A DNA stretch of 64,000 nt from Bin18 sp965200355. Its GTDB lineage: Bacteria > Desulfobacterota > Binatia > Bin18. The position numbers and the translations under genes were made by a program. A model generated the notes under the pieces. It worked only from the letters and a program-made list of their open reading frames with translations. It did no database searches and had not been told where the DNA came from. Within the stretch, counting starts at the first letter, position 1. Every line of letters starts with the position of its first letter. Location of the stretch: positions 3,720,001-3,784,000 of the forward strand of contig OZ241351.1 in assembly GCA_965200355.1 (NCBI GenBank), in the 5' to 3' direction. Below are positions 52,509-61,758 of this stretch, piece by piece.

Positions 52509-52581
52509 AGGCGGCGACCGGATTCGAACCGGTGAATGGAGGTTTTGCAGACCTCTCCCTTAGCCACTTGGGTACGCCGCC
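52509..52581 (-). tRNA. tRNA-Cys (anticodon GCA)
   Basis: Minus-strand cloverleaf: acceptor GGCGGCG / CGCCGCC, anticodon stem GAGGT / ACCTC with loop CTGCAAA (anticodon GCA), T-arm ACCGG TTCGAAT CCGGT. The discriminator base is U, as expected for tRNA-Cys. It starts 2 bp after the lpxA stop on the opposite strand. Confidence 0.95.
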
Positions 52582-52612
52582 GCGTCGGGGCTGCTTGTCA
52601 GCCGGGTCTGTC

Positions 52613-52641
52613 AATCTACCCCGCCCCTCACCTGCTTGCAA
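52613..52641 (-). promoter_or_regulatory. Possible promoter of tRNA-Cys
   Basis: TTGCAA (52636-52641) and TAGATT (52613-52618) with 17-nt spacing on the minus strand. Each hexamer matches consensus at four of six positions, so the call is tentative. Confidence 0.4.
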
Positions 52642-52762
52642 CACCCTTTTCTTATGGCCACCAGCATGAAGGCACGGAAAAACACCTCCCGTGCGGCGAC
52701 CGTTCACGCCACAGCAACCGCCCCTCTTTGGTCGCTGCTGAAGTTCTGATAGCACTGCGCTC

Positions 52763-54064
52763 ATGATTGAACGTTACACCCGTCCGGCTCTGCGTCAGAT
52801 ATGGTCGGAGGAGAACAAATTTTCCACCTGGCTGGAAGTCGAACTGCTGGCCTGTGAGGCATTGGCCGAGCGCGGCGACATCCCGGCGGAGGTGATTCCG
52901 CGGCTGAGACAACGCGCCCGGCTTGATATTGGCCGTATGCAGGCCATCGAAGCCGAGGTCAAGCACGATGTGGTCGCCTTTGTCACCGCAGTGGCCGAGA
53001 GTGTCGGCGCAGAGGGGCGCTATCTGCATCTCGGCCTGACCTCATCGGATGTGATTGATACCGGCTTTGCCGTGCAGCTGTGCGCCGCAACCGATGTGCT
53101 CCTGGCCGACCTGGACGCCCTGCTCAACGTGCTTCAGCGCCGGGCCCAGGAACATCACAACACGGTCATGATCGGCCGTAGCCACGGTGTTCATGCCGAG
53201 CCGATTACCTTCGGGCTGAAAGTTACCCACTGGTTCGCCGAGATGGAGCGCAATAAGACCCGCCTGACGCACGCCCGCGCCGAGATTGCGGTCGGCAAAA
53301 TCTCGGGCGCGGTTGGCACCTATGCCAATATCGACCCCGCGGTCGAAGCCGCGGTGTGCGCGCGCTTGGGGCTCGTGCCGGAAACCATCGCCACCCAGGT
53401 GGTCCCGCGCGACCGCCATGCCTCCTTTTTCTCGACCCTGGCCGTGATAGGCAGCTCGCTGGACCGGATTGCGACCGAGCTGCGTCATCTGCAACGGACC
53501 GAAGTCTTTGAGGTTCAGGAGCCGTTTACCCCCGGCCAGAAGGGCTCGTCGGCCATGCCGCACAAGCGCAATCCGTGGCAGTTGGAAAACGTGAGTGGTC
53601 TGGCGCGCCTGCTGCGCGGTTATGCGCTCTCAGCCCTGGAGAACGTTCCCCTGTGGCATGAGCGGGATATCAGCCATTCCTCGGTCGAACGGGTAATCGG
53701 CCCGGACGCGACCACGCTGCTCGATTTTATGCTGGCCCGGTTGACGACGCTGGTAGACCGGCTGGTCGTGCATCCCGAGCGGATGCAGGCCAATATGGCC
53801 GTGCTCGGGGAAGCGATTTATTCCGAACATCTGCTCCTGGCCCTGGTCCGCAAAGGCATTGCCCGTGAAGAGGCCTATCGCTGGGTTCAGCGCAACGCCA
53901 TGAAGGTCTGGGAGCAGCGGGCCTCTTTTGCTGCCGAGGTGCGCCGGGACCCGGATATCAGCCGGCTGTTAGCGCCGGCGGAAATCGACCAACTCTTTGA
54001 CGCTCGCCACGCGTTGCGGCATACGGACCATATCTTCGAGCGCGTATTTGCACGGACAGAGTGA
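52763..54064 (+). CDS. purB: Adenylosuccinate lyase PurB
   Basis: A 433-residue enzyme of the fumarase/aspartase superfamily; it cleaves SAICAR and adenylosuccinate in purine synthesis. Landmarks are MIERYTRPALRQIWSEENKF, LHLGLTSSDVIDTG, GRSHGVHAEPITFG with the catalytic His, and the signature loop GQKGSSAMPHKRNP. It is of normal length. It is the first gene of a purine operon with purS 9 bp after its stop. A promoter upstream was not identified with confidence. Confidence 0.96.
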   Translation: MIERYTRPALRQIWSEENKFSTWLEVELLACEALAERGDIPAEVIPRLRQRARLDIGRMQAIEAEVKHDVVAFVTAVAESVGAEGRYLHLGLTSSDVIDTGFAVQLCAATDVLLADLDALLNVLQRRAQEHHNTVMIGRSHGVHAEPITFGLKVTHWFAEMERNKTRLTHARAEIAVGKISGAVGTYANIDPAVEAAVCARLGLVPETIATQVVPRDRHASFFSTLAVIGSSLDRIATELRHLQRTEVFEVQEPFTPGQKGSSAMPHKRNPWQLENVSGLARLLRGYALSALENVPLWHERDISHSSVERVIGPDATTLLDFMLARLTTLVDRLVVHPERMQANMAVLGEAIYSEHLLLALVRKGIAREEAYRWVQRNAMKVWEQRASFAAEVRRDPDISRLLAPAEIDQLFDARHALRHTDHIFERVFARTE

Positions 54065-54072
54065 GGCGGAGT

Positions 54073-54318
54073 ATGCTGGCCAAAGTCTACATCACCCCGA
54101 AAAAAGCGATCCTTGACCCGCAAGGGACCGCCATTGCGCATTCCCTGCACGCCCTGGACTACGCAGAAGTCAGCGGGGTGCGCATGGGTAAATATCTGGA
54201 AGTCCAGTTGACGGGCGTGTCAAAGCCGCACGCCACACAGCGGGTCGAAGAAATGTGTCAACGCTTATTGGCCAACCGCATCATTGAAGACTTTCGCTTT
54301 GAGATTGTCGAGGAGTAA
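54073..54318 (+). CDS. purS: Phosphoribosylformylglycinamidine synthase subunit PurS
   Basis: An 81-residue subunit that joins PurQ and PurL in the three-part FGAM synthase. Sequence VYITPKKAILDPQGTAIAHS and RMGKYLEVQL is typical. GAGG with 6-nt spacing precedes ATG 54073. A GTG at 54061 that overlaps the purB stop would add four residues. It is followed by purQ after 6 bp. Confidence 0.93.
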   Translation: MLAKVYITPKKAILDPQGTAIAHSLHALDYAEVSGVRMGKYLEVQLTGVSKPHATQRVEEMCQRLLANRIIEDFRFEIVEE

Positions 54319-54324
54319 TACCGC

Positions 54325-55005
54325 GTGAAGTGGGGCGTCATCACCTTCCCCGGCTCAAACGACGACCGGGATTCCGTCGCCTGCCTGAAGAGTGTCCTCG
54401 GGCAGGAGGCGGTCTCATTGTGGCATAAAGACCAGGACCTGCACGGGGTCGAGGCGGTTGTGCTGCCGGGCGGGTTTTCCTATGGCGACTATCTCCGCTG
54501 CGGAGCGGTCGCCCGCTTCTCGCCGGTCATGGCCAGCGTGCGGGCGTTTGCCCGAGCCGGCGGGCCGGTGCTGGGCATGTGCAACGGGTTTCAGATTCTG
54601 TGCGAGAGCGGGCTGCTGCCAGGGGCGCTGGTCCGCAACCGTTCGCTCGCATTTATCTGCGCCTGGGTTTCTGTCCGGGTGGAAACCACCCGGACCCGTT
54701 TTACCGCCCGGTGTACGGTAGGCGAGTGTCTGTCCCTGCCGATTAAACACGGTGAGGGCTGTTATGTGGCGGACCCGGCAACCCTCAAAGCCCTTCAGGA
54801 TAACGATCAAATCGTCTTCCGCTATGTCAATCAGGCTGGTGAGGCCCTGGACGCGGCCAACCCGAATGGGTCGGTGCACAATATCGCCGGCGTGACCAAC
54901 CCCAGCGGGAATGTGGTCGGCCTCATGCCTCATCCCGAACACGCGGTCGAAGCCCTGCTGGGGGGCGAAGACGGGCGCAAAATTTTTACCTCAGTCTTTG
55001 CGTAG
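54325..55005 (+). CDS. purQ: Phosphoribosylformylglycinamidine synthase glutaminase subunit PurQ
   Basis: A 226-residue class I glutamine amidotransferase supplying ammonia to PurL. It begins VKWGVITFPGSNDDRD (GTG start, AGGAG upstream), with VVLPGGFSYGDYLRCGA, the nucleophile elbow GMCNGFQILCE and the His-Glu pair in LMPHPEHAVE. It lies between purS and purL. Confidence 0.95.
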   Translation: MKWGVITFPGSNDDRDSVACLKSVLGQEAVSLWHKDQDLHGVEAVVLPGGFSYGDYLRCGAVARFSPVMASVRAFARAGGPVLGMCNGFQILCESGLLPGALVRNRSLAFICAWVSVRVETTRTRFTARCTVGECLSLPIKHGEGCYVADPATLKALQDNDQIVFRYVNQAGEALDAANPNGSVHNIAGVTNPSGNVVGLMPHPEHAVEALLGGEDGRKIFTSVFA

Positions 55006-55009
55006 TATT

Positions 55010-57229
55010 ATGGCGTCCATAGCGGTTGATCTCCAGCTCGCTCACGACCACGGCCTGTCAAGCGACGAGTACGACCGCCTCATCCAGACCCTGGGGCGCG
55101 CGCCAACATTCGAGGAGTTGGGCGTGTTCTCCGTGATGTGGTCGGAGCACTGTAGCTATAAAAGTTCCCGGCACTTTCTCCGGCGGCTGCCAACAACCGG
55201 ACCGTCCATCATGCAGGGACCGGGTGAGAATGCCGGTATTGTCGATATCGGCGACGGGCTGGCCGCGGTCTTTAAGATCGAAAGCCATAACCATCCGTCT
55301 TTTATTGAGCCCTATCACGGGGCCGCCACCGGGGTGGGCGGCATTCTCCGCGACGTCTTTACTATGGGTGCTCGCCCGGTCGCCTCGCTGAACTCACTCC
55401 GCTTCGGGGCGCTTGCGCATCCCCGCACCGCCCATCTGCTCAGGGGCGTGGTGGGAGGAATCGGCGGCTACGGGAATAGTGTGGGCGTGCCCACGGTCGG
55501 CGGCGAGGTCTCCTTCAACCCCGGCTATAACGGCAATATCCTGGTCAATGCCTTTACCTTGGGCATTGCCCCCACCGCGCGAATTTTTCGGGCGACTGCG
55601 GCCGGAGTGGGGAATCCGGTCATGTATGTGGGCGCCCGCACCGGTCGGGACGGTATTCACGGCGCGAGCCTGCTGGCCTCGCGGGAATTTGACGACAAAT
55701 CCGAAGACCTCCGCCCGGCCGTCCAGGTGGGCGACCCGTTCACCGAGAACATCCTGATTGAAGCCTGCCTCAGCCTCATGCAGCAAGACCTGATTATCGG
55801 GATTCAGGACATGGGGGCGGCCGGCCTGACCAGTTCGTCGGTGGAAATGGCCGACCGGGGCAAGGCCGGTCTCATCCTGAACCTCGATACGGTTCCGACC
55901 CGCGAAGCCGATATGACCCCCTACGAGCTGCTGCTGTCCGAATCCCAGGAGCGGATGCTGATCGTTGCCAAGGAAGGCTGTGAGGAGGCGGTCACGGACG
56001 TATTTGCCACCTGGGACCTCCAGGCAGTTGTTATTGGAGAGGTCACGGCTGACGGCCTGTTCCGGACCACCTGGCGAGGAGAGGAAGTCGTCCGCATTCC
56101 CGTCTCCGCCTTAACCTCGCAGGCCCCGGCCTACGAACGTCCGGCGTCCAGACCGGCCGACCTGACGGCAAAACAACAGCACGACCTGAGCGCCCTCCCA
56201 CTCCCCATCGACTATGCCGCCGTTCTGACCACTCTTCTCACCACGCCGAATCTTGCCAGTAAGGAGTGGGTCTATCGGCAGTACGATTTTCTCGTGGGCG
56301 GCAATACGGTGGTCCAGCCCGGCTCGGATGCGGCCATCATTCGCCTGAAGGAGTCGGACAAGGGGCTGGGCCTCAGCGTCGATTGCAATAGTCGCTACTG
56401 CGCGCTTGACCCCTATTGGGGCGCGGCGATTGCGGTCGCCGAGAGCGCGCGCAACCTCGCTGTCAGCGGAGCCAAGCCGGTCGCCCTGTCCGACTGCCTC
56501 AATTTTGGCAATCCTGAGAAGCCGGAGGTGATGTGGCAGTTCGTCCAGGCCATTGAGGGGATGCGGGCGGCCTGTGACGCCCTGGAGGTTGCGGTCGTGA
56601 GCGGCAACGTCAGCTTCTATAATGAAACCGATGGGCAGGCCATTCCGCCGACTCCGACCGTGGCGATGGTCGGGATTGTGCAAACGGTCACCCACCATGT
56701 TACCCAGTGGTTTAAGCAGCCGGGTGACCTCATTGTCCTGTTGGGCGAAACGCACGAAGAACTCGGCGGCAGCGAATATCTGGCCACAATCCATCATCAG
56801 GAGTGTGGCCGGCCTCCGCGGCTTGACCTGGAGCGGGAAAAGCTTCTCCAGCAGGTCTGCCTCCAGGCCGCCCAGGCCGGGCTTTTTTCCTCGGCCCATG
56901 ATGTGGCGGAAGGGGGGCTGGCCGTGGCGTTGGCAGAAGCGTGTATCAGCCACCCCGACCAGGCGCTCGGAGCACGGGTCACGCTCACCGGCGACGTGCG
57001 GCCTGATGCCTTACTGTTTGGAGAGAGCCAGTCACGGGCGGTCGTTTCTGTCCGACCGACCGACTGGGAGCGTCTCAAAGCGCTCCTGCATACGAGCGGA
57101 TTACCGTTTACCGTCTTGGGTGCAGTTGGTGGACCCGACCTTGAAATTGTCGGCTCGCTAAAAATTGCAATAGCGGCCTTACGCCAGCAGTGGCGAACAG
57201 CGCTGGCCCAACAGTTGACCCATGAGTAA
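55010..57229 (+). CDS. purL: Phosphoribosylformylglycinamidine synthase subunit PurL
   Basis: A 739-residue short-type PurL, the ATP-dependent synthase that needs PurS and PurQ. Motifs include VFSVMWSEHCSYKSSR, AAVFKIESHNHPSFIEP, the AIR-synthase repeats and IQDMGAAGLTSSSVEMA and SAHDVAEGGLAVALAEA. The ATG at 55010 is 4 bp after the purQ stop. A longer frame upstream would read through purQ and was rejected. Confidence 0.96.
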   Translation: MASIAVDLQLAHDHGLSSDEYDRLIQTLGRAPTFEELGVFSVMWSEHCSYKSSRHFLRRLPTTGPSIMQGPGENAGIVDIGDGLAAVFKIESHNHPSFIEPYHGAATGVGGILRDVFTMGARPVASLNSLRFGALAHPRTAHLLRGVVGGIGGYGNSVGVPTVGGEVSFNPGYNGNILVNAFTLGIAPTARIFRATAAGVGNPVMYVGARTGRDGIHGASLLASREFDDKSEDLRPAVQVGDPFTENILIEACLSLMQQDLIIGIQDMGAAGLTSSSVEMADRGKAGLILNLDTVPTREADMTPYELLLSESQERMLIVAKEGCEEAVTDVFATWDLQAVVIGEVTADGLFRTTWRGEEVVRIPVSALTSQAPAYERPASRPADLTAKQQHDLSALPLPIDYAAVLTTLLTTPNLASKEWVYRQYDFLVGGNTVVQPGSDAAIIRLKESDKGLGLSVDCNSRYCALDPYWGAAIAVAESARNLAVSGAKPVALSDCLNFGNPEKPEVMWQFVQAIEGMRAACDALEVAVVSGNVSFYNETDGQAIPPTPTVAMVGIVQTVTHHVTQWFKQPGDLIVLLGETHEELGGSEYLATIHHQECGRPPRLDLEREKLLQQVCLQAAQAGLFSSAHDVAEGGLAVALAEACISHPDQALGARVTLTGDVRPDALLFGESQSRAVVSVRPTDWERLKALLHTSGLPFTVLGAVGGPDLEIVGSLKIAIAALRQQWRTALAQQLTHE

Positions 57230-57292
57230 ACGCGCCACCATCTGCCTCTCTGTTGAAGGGCACGTGCACTCATTCTAAGCGGGGGAGAGAGC

Positions 57293-58729
57293 ATGGTACA
57301 CGACCCAGCCGGTGCGGTGTTCGATGGTTTCCACGAAGAGTGCGGAGTCGTGGGCGTTTATGGTCATCCAGAGGCGGCCAACCTCGCCTATCTGGCCTTG
57401 TATGCCTTGCAACATCGGGGACAGGAGTCTGCCGGTATCACCTCTTCAAACGGCCAGACCCTGCTGACGCATAAAGGCATGGGTCTGGTGGCTGATATTT
57501 TTGACGAAAAGTTGATTCGTCGCCTGGAAGGGGCAAGCGCTATTGGCCACAATCGCTATTCCACCGCCGGCTCGACGGTGCTCAAAAACACCCAACCCCT
57601 GCTGGCCAAGTATACGCTTGGCTCGGTGGCGATTGCGCATAACGGCAATCTGGTCAACGCCGAAGAACTCCGCGCCCGGCTGGAATCGGGCGGCTCGATT
57701 TTTCAGTCCACGGTCGATACCGAGGTCATCCTGCATCTCATTGCCGCCTCGCAGGCCGGGCAGCCGGTGGACCGGATTATCGACGCCTTGTCCCAGGTCC
57801 GGGGGGCCTACTCCCTGGTCTTCTTGAGCGAGGATCATATGGTTGCGGCGCGCGACCCCTACGGGTTTCGGCCGCTGGTGCTGGGCCGTGTCCGACACGC
57901 CGGCCAAACGGGCTATGTCGTTACGTCTGAGACCTGCGCGCTGGACCTGATTGGGGCCCAGTATGAGCGGGAAGTCCAGGCCGGCGAGGTCATTCTGTTT
58001 GATGCCCACGGCATGACCTGCTATAGCCCGTTTCCGCCGGCACCCTCGGCCCGCTGTATTTTTGAGCAGGTCTATTTTGCCCGCCCGGATAGCACCATGT
58101 TTGGGCAGAATGTCTACCACGCGCGGAAATCGTTTGGCCGGCAGTTGGCCCGCGAGGCTCCGGTTGAGGCGGATGTGGTCATTCCCGTTCCAGACTCCGG
58201 GGTGCCCGCGGCTTTGGGCTATGCCGAAGAAGCCCGACTCCCCTTTGAAATGGGCCTGATCCGCAATCACTATGTCGGGCGGACTTTCATTGAACCCCAA
58301 TCGTCCATTCGCCATTTTGGAGTCAAGGTCAAACTGAACGCCCAGGCCGAGATTCTGGCTGGCAAGCGGGTCGTGGTGGTGGACGATTCCATTGTCCGCG
58401 GAACGACCAGTCGGAAAATTGTCAAAATGATTCGTTCGGCCGGCGCCCGAGAAATCCATGTCCGGATTAGCGCGCCGCCAACCATTTCCCCCTGTTTTTA
58501 TGGGGTGGATACGCCGACCAGACGAGAATTGATTGCCGCCTCTCATTCGGTCGAAGAGATCACGCGCTACGTCACCGCCGATAGTCTGGCCTATCTGAGC
58601 GAGGCAGGCATGTACGCCGGACTCCAGGTCAACGGCAACGGCTTTTGCGATGCCTGTTTTACTGGCCGCTACCCGCTGGCTTTGGGGAGCCGGCCCAAGG
58701 GGAGTCAATTGTCGCTGTTTGGTGAGTAG
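57293..58729 (+). CDS. purF: Amidophosphoribosyltransferase PurF
   Basis: A 478-residue enzyme for the first committed step of purine synthesis. A 16-residue propeptide ends before the N-terminal nucleophile Cys (HEE-CGVVGVYGHPEAAN), as in the Bacillus-type enzyme. The glutaminase domain has LQHRGQESAGI and GHNRYSTAGS; the PRTase domain has the PRPP motif VVVVDDSIVRGTTSRKI. Cys residues near the C-terminus (NGFCDACFTG) and another upstream could ligate an iron-sulfur cluster, as in B. subtilis PurF. It closes the purine gene group. Confidence 0.96.
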   Translation: MVHDPAGAVFDGFHEECGVVGVYGHPEAANLAYLALYALQHRGQESAGITSSNGQTLLTHKGMGLVADIFDEKLIRRLEGASAIGHNRYSTAGSTVLKNTQPLLAKYTLGSVAIAHNGNLVNAEELRARLESGGSIFQSTVDTEVILHLIAASQAGQPVDRIIDALSQVRGAYSLVFLSEDHMVAARDPYGFRPLVLGRVRHAGQTGYVVTSETCALDLIGAQYEREVQAGEVILFDAHGMTCYSPFPPAPSARCIFEQVYFARPDSTMFGQNVYHARKSFGRQLAREAPVEADVVIPVPDSGVPAALGYAEEARLPFEMGLIRNHYVGRTFIEPQSSIRHFGVKVKLNAQAEILAGKRVVVVDDSIVRGTTSRKIVKMIRSAGAREIHVRISAPPTISPCFYGVDTPTRRELIAASHSVEEITRYVTADSLAYLSEAGMYAGLQVNGNGFCDACFTGRYPLALGSRPKGSQLSLFGE

Positions 58730-58908
58730 ATGCAGGAGCGAGAGCGTGTCTCGCTGGCCAGGGCGTGTTATCCGTCTCCAGGTCCTGGAGTCAGACTCGC
58801 CTTCACGGGCATGACCGACCAAGGGCGGACCAGGTTTGACCCGGCCCCAGAGAATCTTTTATTCTAGGCCGAAGTCTTGCTCGCACCGGTGAACGCCCGG
58901 AACTCGGC

Positions 58909-59502
58909 ATGTCAGATCTGCCCAATCTTTTGAGCTTGCTGCGCATTGCGCTCATTCCCTTTCTGGTCTATTGCCTGACGGATACGGACCCAGTTTCGAG
59001 CCTGATGGCCGCGGGTATTTTCTTCGTGGCCTGTCTGACCGATTATTTCGACGGCTACCTCGCCCGCAAGCACGCCCAGACAACCATCCTCGGCACCTTC
59101 CTTGACCCGCTGGCCGATAAGCTGCTGGTGATGGCCGCCCTGGTCATGCTGGTGGCCAGCGAGCGTGGGCCGCGTCCACCAGCCTGGATGGTGGTGGTGC
59201 TCCTCGGGCGGGAAATAGCGGTGACCGGGCTGCGGAGCGTCGCCGCCGGACAAGGACTGGTCGTCGCCGCTGACCAGCTTGGCAAATATAAGACCCTCTT
59301 CCAGATGTTTGCCCTGCATGGATTGATTATTCATTATCAGTACGGCTGCATCGATTTTCATCTCCTGGGCATGTATTTTTTGTGGGTCGCCCTGGTCGTC
59401 GGCGTGTGGTCCGGCCTTGACTATCATGTCCGCGTGGCACGCCTCCTGCTGGGCAAACACCGGCCCCCGCCGGCCCGGCAACAACCAGAGAGGTCAGCAT
59501 GA
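58909..59502 (+). CDS. pgsA: CDP-diacylglycerol--glycerol-3-phosphate 3-phosphatidyltransferase PgsA
   Basis: A 197-residue inner-membrane enzyme of phosphatidylglycerol synthesis. The CDP-alcohol phosphotransferase motif is complete: TDYFDGYLARKHAQ with later GTFLDPLADKL, that is, D..DG..AR........G...D...D. It starts MSDLPNLLSLLRIALIPFL and has several hydrophobic helices. It overlaps the next gene by 4 bp (ATGA). Confidence 0.92.
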   Translation: MSDLPNLLSLLRIALIPFLVYCLTDTDPVSSLMAAGIFFVACLTDYFDGYLARKHAQTTILGTFLDPLADKLLVMAALVMLVASERGPRPPAWMVVVLLGREIAVTGLRSVAAGQGLVVAADQLGKYKTLFQMFALHGLIIHYQYGCIDFHLLGMYFLWVALVVGVWSGLDYHVRVARLLLGKHRPPPARQQPERSA

Positions 59503-60506
59503 CGGTCCTGGTCACGGGTGCTGGCGGGTTTATCGGGTTTCATGTCAGCAAGTATTTACTCGAACGCGGCGATACCATCGTCGGCCTCGACAACCTGAAC
59601 CCCTATTATGATGTCCGTTTGAAGGAAGCCCGCCTCGCTCGTCTGACCGATTATCAACCGTTTGTCTTTGTGCGGCTCGACTTGGCTGACCGACAAGGCA
59701 TGGAAAAGCTATTTGCCCGTCATACGCCTGAGCGGGTGATCCATCTCGCGGCTCAGGCCGGGGTGCGCCACTCCCTGACCAATCCACACGCCTATATCGA
59801 CAGTAATCTCGTGGGTTTCCTGCATATCCTCGAAGGCTGTCGGCAGACCGCGGTGCAACATCTGACGTATGCGTCGAGCAGTTCGGTCTATGGTGCGAAT
59901 ACCAAGCGGCCCTTTGCGGTTCATGACAGCGTTGACCATCCGGTCTCCCTGTACGCCGCGTCCAAAAAGGCCAACGAACTGCTGGCCCATACCTACAGCC
60001 ATGTGTATGGTCTCCCGACGACCGGTCTACGCCTTTTCACCGTCTATGGTCCGTGGGGCCGGCCGGATATGGCCCTGTTCATCTTTACCAAAGCCATCTT
60101 ATCCGGCGAGCCGATTGCAGTCTTCAACTACGGCCGGATGCAACGCGCCTTCACCTATATTGACGATATTGTTGAAGGATTCGTGCGCGCCCATGACCGT
60201 ATCGCCCAACCGAATCCACACTGGTCGGGCAACAACCCGGACCCCGGTACGAGCAGCGCTCCCTACCGCGTGTATAATATCGGTCATCCCCAACCGGTAG
60301 AGTTACTCCACTGTATCGAAGTGCTGGAACACAGCCTGGGGAAGAAGGCCGAAAAACGCCTGCTGCCGCTTCAGGCCGGCGACATCCCGGCGACCTGGGC
60401 CGATGTGGCAGACCTCAGGCGTGATGTGGGTTTCCGTCCCACCACCACCATTGAGGAAGGCATTCCGCGCTTCGTCAAATGGTATCGTGAGTATTACCGA
60501 GTCTAA
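59499..60506 (+). CDS. UDP-glucuronate 4-epimerase-like NAD-dependent epimerase
   Basis: A 335-residue short-chain dehydrogenase/reductase. The NAD site is VLVTGAGGFIGFHVSKYLLERG; catalytic residues appear in YASSSSVYGAN and YAASKKANELLAH (YxxxK). The sequence NPYYDVRLKEARL and TVYGPWGRPDMALFIFTKAI is that of UDP-glucuronate 4-epimerases, which supply UDP-galacturonate for LPS or capsule. It is coupled to pgsA by a 4-bp overlap although pathways differ. A UDP-glucose dehydrogenase is not in the window. Confidence 0.88.
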   Translation: MTVLVTGAGGFIGFHVSKYLLERGDTIVGLDNLNPYYDVRLKEARLARLTDYQPFVFVRLDLADRQGMEKLFARHTPERVIHLAAQAGVRHSLTNPHAYIDSNLVGFLHILEGCRQTAVQHLTYASSSSVYGANTKRPFAVHDSVDHPVSLYAASKKANELLAHTYSHVYGLPTTGLRLFTVYGPWGRPDMALFIFTKAILSGEPIAVFNYGRMQRAFTYIDDIVEGFVRAHDRIAQPNPHWSGNNPDPGTSSAPYRVYNIGHPQPVELLHCIEVLEHSLGKKAEKRLLPLQAGDIPATWADVADLRRDVGFRPTTTIEEGIPRFVKWYREYYRV

Positions 60507-60517
60507 GACCGGGGCGC

Positions 60518-60535
60518 GCCACCCGCACGGGTGGC
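60518..60535. terminator. Hairpin between convergent genes
   Basis: Perfect 7-bp arms GCCACCC / GGGTGGC with a GCAC loop, 12 bp after the epimerase stop and 8 bp before the bolA stop. There is no T-run, so it may only assist termination or slow convergent transcription. Confidence 0.35.
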
Positions 60536-60542
60536 CTGCCGT

Positions 60543-60812
60543 CTACGGGTGTTCGTGTGGAGCAAGCGTGGTCAGGGCCAGCGCATGGATCTCCCCGTCC
60601 ATCTCGTCGCCCAGGGCCGCGTAGACCAAGCGGTGACGCTGGACCGCGCTCTTGCCGGTAAACAGGGGGGACACCACTCTGACCCGGTAATGCCCGCCGC
60701 CGGCCGCAGCGCCGGCATGACCGGCGTGGAGCGCACTCTCGTCTACAACCTGGACCTCGGTTGCGGACAGGGCGTGCCGGAGCGAGGACTCGATGCGTTC
60801 TGGAGTGGTCAT
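60543..60812 (-). CDS. BolA-family protein
   Basis: An 89-residue protein with the class II KH-like BolA fold. Landmarks are VQVVDESALHAGHAG (the His after DES), a short Gly-rich turn, HYRVRVVSPLFTGKSAVQRHRLVY and a C-terminal IHALALTTLAP. BolA proteins bind iron-sulfur clusters with monothiol glutaredoxins or regulate morphology genes. The ATG at 60812 overlaps the stop of the crotonase gene (ATGA). The two are in one transcript. Confidence 0.9.
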   Translation of the reverse strand: MTTPERIESSLRHALSATEVQVVDESALHAGHAGAAAGGGHYRVRVVSPLFTGKSAVQRHRLVYAALGDEMDGEIHALALTTLAPHEHP

Positions 60813-61621
60813 TGGTCTTGCCCATGCGCAGAGGGAAAGACTGGAGCGCGGCGTTCTTTGACAGAACTCAGCCCCTCGCCCACGTCTTTGCCAAAGAAAC
60901 CCAACATCTCCAGGGCGAGCGAATAATCGAACGAGGTATGCGCCGCGGCCCGCAGCCATTGGTTGAGCGACTGCTTGGTCCAACGAATGGCCTGCTGAGC
61001 GCCCGTCGCCAGTTTGTTCGCCACTTCCATCGCCTTGGGCATGAGTTCGTCCGGTGGGACCACCATGCTGACCAGCCCGATGCGCTCGGCTTCTTTGGCG
61101 TCCAGCATATCACACGTCAGCAGATAGTATTTGGCCTTGGCCATACCGACCAGCAGGGGCCAGATGACCGCGGCGTGGTCGCCGGCGGCCACCCCAAGCC
61201 GGGTATGGCCATCGGTGAAACGCGCCCGCTCCGAGGCAATGCTGATATCGGCCAGCAGGGCGACCGCGAGTCCTGCCCCGACCGCTACGCCGTTAATCGC
61301 CGAGATAATGGGTTTATCGCAATTAATCATATTGTGGACGATATCCCGCGCCTCTTTCATGGTCTGGGAGACCACATCAAGATTGCCCATTGAGCGCTCA
61401 ACCACGTCAAAATCGCCCCCGGCCGAGAAGGCGCGACCGGCTCCGGTAATCACCGCCACGCGGACCGCGGGGTCGTCAGCGATATCGAGCCAGACCTTGC
61501 TCAGCTCGTAGTGCAGACGGAAGTTTGTCGAATTGAGGGACTCGGGCCGGTTAATCGTCAAGAGCGCAATGCCGTCGTTCTTTTCGATGACGAGATGTTC
61601 GTAATTTTCCCGGTAGGCCAT
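60809..61621 (-). CDS. Enoyl-CoA hydratase/isomerase family protein
   Basis: A 270-residue crotonase-fold protein. Both oxyanion-hole segments are present (GAGRAFSAGGDFDVVE and AINGVAVGAGLAVALLADI). In the usual position of the catalytic Glu loop it reads HTRLGVAAGDHAAVIW, where the common Glu is not seen, so hydratase activity is not certain; decarboxylase or hydrolase members differ here. AGGAGG lies 7 nt before ATG 61621. A longer frame upstream is without family sequence. Confidence 0.85.
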   Translation of the reverse strand: MAYRENYEHLVIEKNDGIALLTINRPESLNSTNFRLHYELSKVWLDIADDPAVRVAVITGAGRAFSAGGDFDVVERSMGNLDVVSQTMKEARDIVHNMINCDKPIISAINGVAVGAGLAVALLADISIASERARFTDGHTRLGVAAGDHAAVIWPLLVGMAKAKYYLLTCDMLDAKEAERIGLVSMVVPPDELMPKAMEVANKLATGAQQAIRWTKQSLNQWLRAAAHTSFDYSLALEMLGFFGKDVGEGLSSVKERRAPVFPSAHGQDQ

Positions 61622-61758
61622 ATTGCTTCCTCCTTCTTGCTGGGCCGATAGAGGCCCCAGCTTTTCAAAGCCGGAGAGATTTGTACAGTCAGGGGCTTTG
61701 GCTGCCGTGGAGACGCTGGCCCGTCCCACGGAGTCCAACCGCGCACCGAACCGGCGAC

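Noticed and set aside
57446..58822. 458-codon minus-strand frame
   Set aside because: It is antisense to purF, which is complete and well conserved.
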